From: Shewanella oneidensis MR-1
GTDB lineage: Bacteria > Pseudomonadota > Gammaproteobacteria > Enterobacterales > Shewanellaceae
Assembly: GCF_000146165.2 (NCBI RefSeq)
Contig: NC_004347.2
Span: 1,302,001 to 1,366,000, forward strand
DNA length: 64,000 nucleotides
Direction of reading: 5' to 3'
Part shown: positions 57,991 to 64,000 of the stretch, in pieces
Layout of the letters: the number at the start of each line of letters is the position of its first letter
How positions within the stretch are numbered: position 1 is the stretch's first letter
Position numbers and translations under genes: made by a program
The notes under the pieces: model-generated
The model's database searches: none
What the model was told of the DNA's origin: nothing
The model's input: only the letters and a program-made list of their open reading frames with translations

Positions 57991-60900
57991 ATGAAGAAGA
58001 AACTATTGACCTTAGCAATACAAGCATCAATGTTTGGTATTGTTCCTTCGGTAGCATGGGCTGCCGAACCGATAGAAGTGAAAGCAGTTAAGGAAAATGC
58101 GACTCGAAATGAAACCGAAACCGCGGATAAAAACGATGGCATCGAAAAGGTCACGGTAACGGGTTCGCGGATTAAGCGAGATAGTTTTTCATTAAGTACG
58201 CCTTTACAGGGCTTGGATGCCAAGGATATCGCCGATAGCGGTATCGGCTCATTGGCGGATATTTTAGTTGACCAAATTCCGGCCTTGGCGGAAGGGGTGA
58301 GTAGCACTAATAGCCAATCGAGTGTGCAAAATACCGGCCTATCAACCATTGACCTACGTAACTTAGGTACGGATCGTACCTTAACCCTTATTGATGGTCG
58401 TCGCGTTGTTTCTAACAGTTACAGTGGTAACTACGTCAGTTTAAGTACGATTCCAGCAGCCATGGTCGATAAGGTCGAAATCATTACTGGCGGTGCATCT
58501 GCTGTGTATGGTTCGGATGCGATTGCAGGCGTGGTCAATATTATCACCCAGCAAAACAAGACTGGGTTTGAGATTAACGCCCGTGGTGGTGAAACGACTG
58601 AAGGTGGCGGCCGTGAAACCACAGTTGATGCTGGTTATGGTGCTGATTTCAATAGTGATAAAGGTTACATTTACGCCAGTGCTACCTATGATAAACAGCA
58701 TGGGTTATTCGCCACTGACAGGGAACGAGCCCTGTATGAATCAAGCTTTGCCTACGATAAAAAGCAAATGTGTAACACCATGAATACCGCTGATGGTTAT
58801 CAGTGTATGCGGGATATCACTCCGGAAGATTGGCGTGAGCGCAGCAACGATATCGTTGGTGGCCGCTTTAAGTCGAACGCTTGGTGGTACGATGGCACTG
58901 AACTTAAAACTGACTTCAAAGAAGAACGTGATGGTTATAACGGTTATACCACGGGTCTATTGAAGGTGCCTGAGGATACCTTGGCGACAGCGGTCAAAGT
59001 AAACTATGACCTTAGTGAAAGTGTTCGTGCGAATGCACAAGTACAATTTAGTCGTAATACTGCGTTTCGCCGTACCGACGCAGAAGGTCAAGACTATAAC
59101 GATGCTGAGCTGTATATCGATCCCATCACTGGGTTACCAGGGATGATTGATGCGGGCAGTATTTTAGCCAATAACCCTTATATACCCGCTGAAATTGCCG
59201 CGACAGGGGGGAAAAGTATTACCTGGGATCGTCGTTTCGAAGAGGTTGGGCCTGTTGAAAGTGATAACGAGCGTACCACGCTGCGTACTTGGGCGGGTTT
59301 ACAGGGGGATTTGTTTGAAACTTGGACTTGGGATGCGTCAGTGGGCTACGGTCAGTTCGAGCAGCGTCAACGCCGTAGCAATGAGATCAGCATTCGTCGT
59401 TTAAGAAATGCCTTGAATGCCGTATATGCCGCTGATGGTGTCACTATTCAATGTGCCAGCGAAGCCGCCAGAGCTGAAGGCTGTGTGCCCGTCAATATCT
59501 TTGGTGAAGGCTCTATCAGCAAGGAAGGGGCGGACTATATTCGCGCTAATCCCTATATCAATACCGATATCACTCAATTCAATGCGTTAGGGTATATTTC
59601 TGGCGAGTTGTTTGAGCTCCCTGCGGGTGGTGTGCAATCGGCATTCGGGATGGAGTATCGCCGTGATACGCAGGCTGTCGATACCGATAAGGCGATGCGT
59701 GGTGATGCGATTACCTTTAACGATGTTCCTCCCTTTGAAGGTGATGTCACCGTATGGGAAGCCTTTGGTGAGGCGAATCTACCCTTATTAAGGGATATGA
59801 GCTTCGCTAATAAGCTTGATGTGGATGTGTCCTTGCGTCTTGCGGATTACAGTCAGAAAAACATTGATTTAATGTCGAGCTACCGTACCGGCATACTGTG
59901 GGAACCCATTGCAAACTATGCTTTACGTGCCAACTACTCACGTTCACAACGTGCGCCGAATATCACTGAGCTCATCTCTCCACCCCGTGGTGATTACGAC
60001 AGTATTCGCGATATTTGTAATGGTGTGACGGCAACCTCAACAGGCGCTGGGCATGATAGCTGTCGTCTCGATCCTGGGATTGCTGTGGCTATTGCGAGTA
60101 CTGGCACCTTTAAGGCGGAAACGGGCTCTAAGTATTCTCCTAACGCAGGTAATGAAAACCTGACCGAAGAAACGGCGGATACCTACACCTTAGGTTTTAC
60201 CATGGCGCCAGCCTTCCTTGAAGGCTTTAACCTCGCGGTTGATTATTACGATATCAAAGTTGCTGATGCTATTGGTTCATTAAGCAACGAGGACATTCTG
60301 GCTGAGTGTTATAACTCGAGTAATCCTTATGGTGCAGGTAATGAGTACTGTCAGGATATCACTCGTGATACTGAGGGCCAAATCACCCAGGTTATTCAGC
60401 AGGAACTGAACCTGAATGACATAGTTACTCGTGGTATCGACTTCGCAATGGCCTACGAGTGGGAACTGGCTGATTATGGTGAACTGAGCTTAAACACTAA
60501 CTGGACCCACGTGTTGGAATACAGCTCAAGTTACTACGGCGCTGATGGTTTAGTGGCAGAGGATTATGTGGGTGAGCTTACTAGCGGGATTTTTGAAGAC
60601 CGAGGCACGCTGTCATTAACGTGGAGTAACGATGATTGGCGTGTGCGTTGGAGCGCGAAGTATAAGAGCGCAATGGTTGATAGCCATGACCGAGTTGAAG
60701 AATGGAATGTGCTGAAAGCCGAAAACCAAGCCAAACTCGACGCCGGTGATGCCAGTGCTGTGGCGAACCCAGAAACGCCAGAGTTCTTGTTCTATGGCTC
60801 GTATATCACTCATGATTTGTCAGTGTCTTACACCATGGACGTGAGTCAGGCTGAATTACGTTTATACGGCGGTTTACGCAATATTTTCGACAACCAAGGT

Positions 60901-61014
60901 CCTTGGGTCGCTGATGGTGGCGACTTAATTGAAACGGGTACCGGTAACTACAGCAGTGCCTACGGCGGTGGTGTAGGGCGTTATGCCTACCTAGGTGCAG
61001 AGCTTAAGTTCTAA
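57991..61014 (+). CDS. TonB-dependent outer-membrane receptor
   Basis: A 1007-residue receptor. The ATG at 57991 gives a typical signal peptide (MKKKLLTLAIQASMFGIVPS, cleavage after AWA); the TTG at 57961 does not. A TonB-box-like EKVTVTGSRI is followed by the plug (TIDLRNLGTDRTLTLIDGRR, VEIITGGASAVYGSDAIAGV) and a long beta-barrel ending YLGAELKF, with terminal aromatic. This plug type is common in Shewanella and Xanthomonas receptors for peptides or sugars. The substrate is unknown. A peptidase gene lies convergent downstream. Confidence 0.9.
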   Translation: MKKKLLTLAIQASMFGIVPSVAWAAEPIEVKAVKENATRNETETADKNDGIEKVTVTGSRIKRDSFSLSTPLQGLDAKDIADSGIGSLADILVDQIPALAEGVSSTNSQSSVQNTGLSTIDLRNLGTDRTLTLIDGRRVVSNSYSGNYVSLSTIPAAMVDKVEIITGGASAVYGSDAIAGVVNIITQQNKTGFEINARGGETTEGGGRETTVDAGYGADFNSDKGYIYASATYDKQHGLFATDRERALYESSFAYDKKQMCNTMNTADGYQCMRDITPEDWRERSNDIVGGRFKSNAWWYDGTELKTDFKEERDGYNGYTTGLLKVPEDTLATAVKVNYDLSESVRANAQVQFSRNTAFRRTDAEGQDYNDAELYIDPITGLPGMIDAGSILANNPYIPAEIAATGGKSITWDRRFEEVGPVESDNERTTLRTWAGLQGDLFETWTWDASVGYGQFEQRQRRSNEISIRRLRNALNAVYAADGVTIQCASEAARAEGCVPVNIFGEGSISKEGADYIRANPYINTDITQFNALGYISGELFELPAGGVQSAFGMEYRRDTQAVDTDKAMRGDAITFNDVPPFEGDVTVWEAFGEANLPLLRDMSFANKLDVDVSLRLADYSQKNIDLMSSYRTGILWEPIANYALRANYSRSQRAPNITELISPPRGDYDSIRDICNGVTATSTGAGHDSCRLDPGIAVAIASTGTFKAETGSKYSPNAGNENLTEETADTYTLGFTMAPAFLEGFNLAVDYYDIKVADAIGSLSNEDILAECYNSSNPYGAGNEYCQDITRDTEGQITQVIQQELNLNDIVTRGIDFAMAYEWELADYGELSLNTNWTHVLEYSSSYYGADGLVAEDYVGELTSGIFEDRGTLSLTWSNDDWRVRWSAKYKSAMVDSHDRVEEWNVLKAENQAKLDAGDASAVANPETPEFLFYGSYITHDLSVSYTMDVSQAELRLYGGLRNIFDNQGPWVADGGDLIETGTGNYSSAYGGGVGRYAYLGAELKF

Positions 61015-61037
61015 AGGTCAGTTAACTTAAGTTGGTT

Positions 61038-61070
61038 AAACCGCATGTGGTTCCCTGCATGCGGTTTTTT
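61038..61070 (+). terminator. Terminator after the TonB-dependent receptor
   Basis: AAACCGCATG (61038-61047) pairs with CATGCGGTTT (61058-61067), followed by TTT. Confidence 0.85.
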
Positions 61071-61135
61071 ATTGACAATTAAATGGCTTAAGCAAGAAAG
61101 GAACTGTTGTTGGCTATGGTTCCTTCAGATAGTTA

Positions 61136-61412
61136 TACCAATCGTATTAAATATCTGTTCATTCAGCGGGAATTCAACGCGCTTTAGACAAGGCGAAGGC
61201 TTGAAGGCATAGTGGTGTTCTGTCGAAAGCCTTAAACGCAGTATAAAGCGCGTTGCCATACAGTGAACATCAGCCGCCCTTTGGGAGCCACACAAGCATC
61301 CCACTCCGGTGTTGCATTGACTTAAAAGGGAATGACCATTTCTGCGTCAATGCGCCTGGGATTGAAATGCCTGTGAGGCTCTGAACTGATTAGATATTTA
61401 ATGTGATTGGTA
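61136..61412. mobile_element. 277-bp MITE with 21-bp imperfect terminal inverted repeats
   Basis: The ends TACCAATCGTATTAAATAT (from 61136) and, on the reverse strand from 61412, TACCAATCACATTAAATAT match over 21 bases with two differences. Inside, CAACGCGCTTTA (61175-61186) pairs with TAAAGCGCGTTG (61244-61255), and AAGGCTT (61196-61202) pairs with AAGCCTT (61227-61233). No gene is carried. The hairpin core resembles that of the MITE at 9539-9817 although the ends do not. Confidence 0.75.
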
Positions 61413-61672
61413 TTAAGCGGTTTTAACGGTGAGTTTACGCAAAAGTTTTAGCTAAGCGAGTTCGGCAGGTCAGTTAAGTTGGGGATGGGGGCAAAATGGT
61501 GTTGGTTTAACAATATACCAAAGAATCATGTTTTTACGGGCTCGATGGTATGAACTGATATTCCCCTTAGCGGCGAGTATATATGCCGCCAAGGGTATGG
61601 TTGGGAGCCATCTTGACAAGATATTAAGCGGTAATGCGAACTTATCGATTCATTACAGCATTGAATGACAAG

Positions 61673-64000
61673 TTACTTGGGGGGTAAATTCACCTTTAAG
61701 AACTGGCTTTGTTCAAACAGTAGATGTTCTAGGGATTCCTTGGCCGTATAACTGTGCCCTTCAAATGGTAAGATTACTAATCTTGCTTTGCCGCCCAACC
61801 CTTGAATCGCATCAAACAGACGCTCAGATTGCAGCGGGAAAGTACCTGAATTTTGATCCATTTCGCCATGAATAAGCAGTAAAGGCGATTTGATCTTATC
61901 CGCATAATTAAATGGCGACATTTGTTGGTAAATATCATTGGCTTGCCAGTAGGTGCGTTCTTCATTTTGAAAACCAAATGGCGTTAGGCTGCGATTATAA
62001 GCTCCGCTACGGGCGATACCTGCATAGAATAAATCCGTATGCGCCAGTAAGTTGGCGACCATAAAGGCACCATAGGAATGCCCGCCAACGGCGATTTGCT
62101 TGCGATCAGCAATACCTAAATCGACTAAGGTATCGATAGCGGCTTGTGCGTTGGCCGTCAATTGCTCCCGAAAGGTGTCATTGGACTCTTTATCCCCTTG
62201 GGCAATGATGGGCATTGAGACTTTATCAAACACCGCAAAGCCTTCGGCGACCAAAGGTATTGGGCCCCTTGGGCTGATGGTGGGATATTGATTGGCGCTA
62301 AAGCTAATTTGGCCGGCAACCTCGGGATCGTTAAATTCCCGCGGGTAAGCCCACATCAATACGGGTAAGGTTCCTTGTTCCTTGGTGTAATTGGCGGGTA
62401 GGTACAGCGTCCCTGAAAGAGGTACACCATCTGCTCTTTTGAAGGTTATAAGTTGTTTTTGCATGCCCAGATAAGCACTCAGTCCATCGGGTTGCTCGTA
62501 AAGTACGCTTTCTTTGGCGGCATTGAGTAGGACAAGGCTAGGGGATTCTGTTGGGCTTTCACGGTTGATGATGAGTTGTAATGGGTCAAGATTTAACACA
62601 TAACGCACTGATTCTAATCTGTTAGATGCGGATTGCCATAGTAGTGATGACTCACTTGTTATGAGTGAAGTGCGCTTTAAAAAAGGCTTGTCGCCCTGTG
62701 GGGTGGCACCTTGGCCATAGTGAATTAGTCCTGTGGTTTTAGCCCCTTGTTGCAAACTAACGACTTGTCCTTTTCCTGGATAATAGTGTTTTGCAAAGAG
62801 TCCTAGGTCTTGGTACTTATCGCGCAGATTACGCTCGTTTAAGGTATGCAGTGAGCTTTCCCCAAGGCGGGTGTTTAGACTGCTGAGTCTGATCTGTTGA
62901 GCTTTGCTATTACGCTCAGTGATTAAGGCTAAGTGGTTTTCAGCCCAGTCAATATCTGTAATCCTCCACTGGGTTTGTGCAACGCGAGTGGCTTGTTGAG
63001 TAAAGGGCGGGTCGAGTAGCCAAAGGCTATCACGCTGCGGCGCATCTCGCTGGCTATCTCCCTGATCTAGTGCTTTGGTAAACGCTAAGGTCGCCGCTTG
63101 ACCTTGTACCCAATGGAACATACGCGGACCAGGCAGGACTGAATCTTTTCCCTGTGGTCGAGATTCCCCTCCTTGGCTCTGGTGTAACAGGGTAATCAGT
63201 TGGCCATTAAGGTTATAAATCTCTGTTAAGGTTGGAAAATCATCATACTTTACCTGAGTTGAGAAGGGCGTTGTGATTTGGCGGCTCAAAATATACTGGC
63301 CATCGGGAGACACCGAGAAATCTTCAATAATCCCCGGCGCCCCGATTTTCGTGAGTTTGCCTTCTAAATCTACTAGCGCAAGTTGACTGGTAGTCAGGCG
63401 GCTAAATAACTGCTTATCTGCCGAGGTTTTCAGTAAGTCTTGATAGGTGCGCTGCGGACTATTTTTGCCTGAGGTTTCCTTGGTTTTCGGGCTGATGGAA
63501 ACGTGGGGCTGACTTGCGCTTATGTCTTGTGCTATTACAAAGCGAGCAAGCAGAGTTTTATTATTAGCCCATTGATAATCAAGACTAATAGTGCCGTTTA
63601 AACGCTCATTTGACAGCTGTTGATGGCGATCTTTAGCGATATTATAAACAAATAAATAGCCGCCCTCGGGCGTTAAACTTACATAAGAGAGATTACGGCT
63701 ATCGGGAGAAAACCTAAGTTCAGTAATATCATATCCACCTGGCAAGGTGATGACCCGGTGCCCGTTGTCTTTGATATTGATAAGCGTGAGCTGATGATAA
63801 CGCTGGGTAATACGGCTCGGTAAAAATTGCTCTGCTGCGATACGTAACCCCGCCAGTTTGTGCTCTGGCATAGCAAGGGTAGCAATGCTAGGGGCCGAAA
63901 TGGGACTGAGCAATGCCAGCCATTGGTTATCGTTTGAGAGTCGAGTCGTGAGGCTGGTACTGTGGGTAATGGTTTGCTGCAATGCCGGGGAAGGTTTTTG
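61673..64000 (-). CDS. S9-family peptidase (prolyl oligopeptidase type), 5' end beyond the window
   Basis: The frame is open through the right edge; the residues before the first apparent start (QKPSPALQQT...) still read as family-like sequence, so the N-terminus and signal peptide lie outside. About 775 residues are present: an N-terminal beta-propeller-like part and a C-terminal alpha/beta-hydrolase domain. The triad is readable as Ser in GGHSYGAFM, Asp in HGEMDQNSG and His in FEGHSYTAKE. Such enzymes cleave peptides, often in the periplasm. It is convergent with the TonB-dependent receptor, which could import its substrates. Confidence 0.9.
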   Translation of the reverse strand, partial: QKPSPALQQTITHSTSLTTRLSNDNQWLALLSPISAPSIATLAMPEHKLAGLRIAAEQFLPSRITQRYHQLTLINIKDNGHRVITLPGGYDITELRFSPDSRNLSYVSLTPEGGYLFVYNIAKDRHQQLSNERLNGTISLDYQWANNKTLLARFVIAQDISASQPHVSISPKTKETSGKNSPQRTYQDLLKTSADKQLFSRLTTSQLALVDLEGKLTKIGAPGIIEDFSVSPDGQYILSRQITTPFSTQVKYDDFPTLTEIYNLNGQLITLLHQSQGGESRPQGKDSVLPGPRMFHWVQGQAATLAFTKALDQGDSQRDAPQRDSLWLLDPPFTQQATRVAQTQWRITDIDWAENHLALITERNSKAQQIRLSSLNTRLGESSLHTLNERNLRDKYQDLGLFAKHYYPGKGQVVSLQQGAKTTGLIHYGQGATPQGDKPFLKRTSLITSESSLLWQSASNRLESVRYVLNLDPLQLIINRESPTESPSLVLLNAAKESVLYEQPDGLSAYLGMQKQLITFKRADGVPLSGTLYLPANYTKEQGTLPVLMWAYPREFNDPEVAGQISFSANQYPTISPRGPIPLVAEGFAVFDKVSMPIIAQGDKESNDTFREQLTANAQAAIDTLVDLGIADRKQIAVGGHSYGAFMVANLLAHTDLFYAGIARSGAYNRSLTPFGFQNEERTYWQANDIYQQMSPFNYADKIKSPLLLIHGEMDQNSGTFPLQSERLFDAIQGLGGKARLVILPFEGHSYTAKESLEHLLFEQSQFLKVNLPPK

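Larger units (their letters stand above)
61015..61672. other. Intergenic region with terminator and MITE
   Basis: It holds the receptor's terminator (61038-61070) and a MITE (61136-61412), both listed separately. The rest (about 61413-61672) shows no gene that I can support. Confidence 0.6.

Noticed and set aside
57991..64000. TonB-dependent receptor and S9 peptidase as one operon
   Set aside because: The genes are convergent and separated by a terminator and a MITE, so any link is functional at most.

Overview
The window looks like chromosomal DNA of a gammaproteobacterium, most probably a Shewanella species. The basis is gene content and order: rpsU-yqeY-dnaG-rpoD divergent from tsaD, then plsY, folBK, uppP, an lpp-type lipoprotein, cca, gspAB, hemL, pyrB and erpA. 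There is also a polyamine island, a large TonB-dependent receptor and several insertion sequences. The genus comes from recall of gene order and protein similarity, since no search was run.

Region 1 (1-9.5 kb) holds trhP (cut by the left edge), an HDOD protein, a membrane GGDEF-EAL protein, a 4HBT thioesterase, a divergent PurA paralog beside its own LysR regulator, a periplasmic amino-acid-type binding protein, an SseA-like sulfurtransferase with a striking structured leader, and a DUF2937-type protein whose stop codon is completed by a small palindromic MITE.

Region 2 (9.8-24.9 kb) is a putrescine uptake and catabolism island: two PuuB-like oxidases, PuuR, PuuD, PuuA, the PotFGHI transporter, a GabD-like dehydrogenase and GabT. 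Putrescine would enter through PotFGHI, be gamma-glutamylated by PuuA, oxidised by PuuB, deglutamylated to GABA by PuuD, and sent to succinate by GabT and the dehydrogenase. GAACA-core PuuR-like boxes lie before three of the transcripts. An intact IS256-family element with an 8-bp target duplication separates puuDA from potFGHI.

Region 3 (25-33.3 kb) has a POT peptide transporter and a chemoreceptor. It is followed by a decayed accessory patch with gene fragments, a second IS256 copy with a broken transposase, an orphan hypothetical gene and an IS1595-family element. The patch ends at a tRNA-Ile(CAU) gene.

Region 4 (33.3-57.3 kb) is mostly core: rpoD, dnaG, yqeY, rpsU, tsaD, plsY, folB, folK, uppP, an RlmA-like protein with a degenerate SAM motif, an Lpp-type lipoprotein, cca, gspA-gspB, a multiply broken nhaD pseudogene, hemL, pyrB, a ClC-family protein with CBS domains, a coiled-coil membrane protein, erpA, two small proteins and aqpZ.

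Region 5 (57.3-64 kb) carries a TonB-dependent receptor, a second MITE, and a convergent S9-family peptidase cut by the right edge. The two MITEs have unrelated ends but share the same hairpin core with a conserved asymmetric internal loop.
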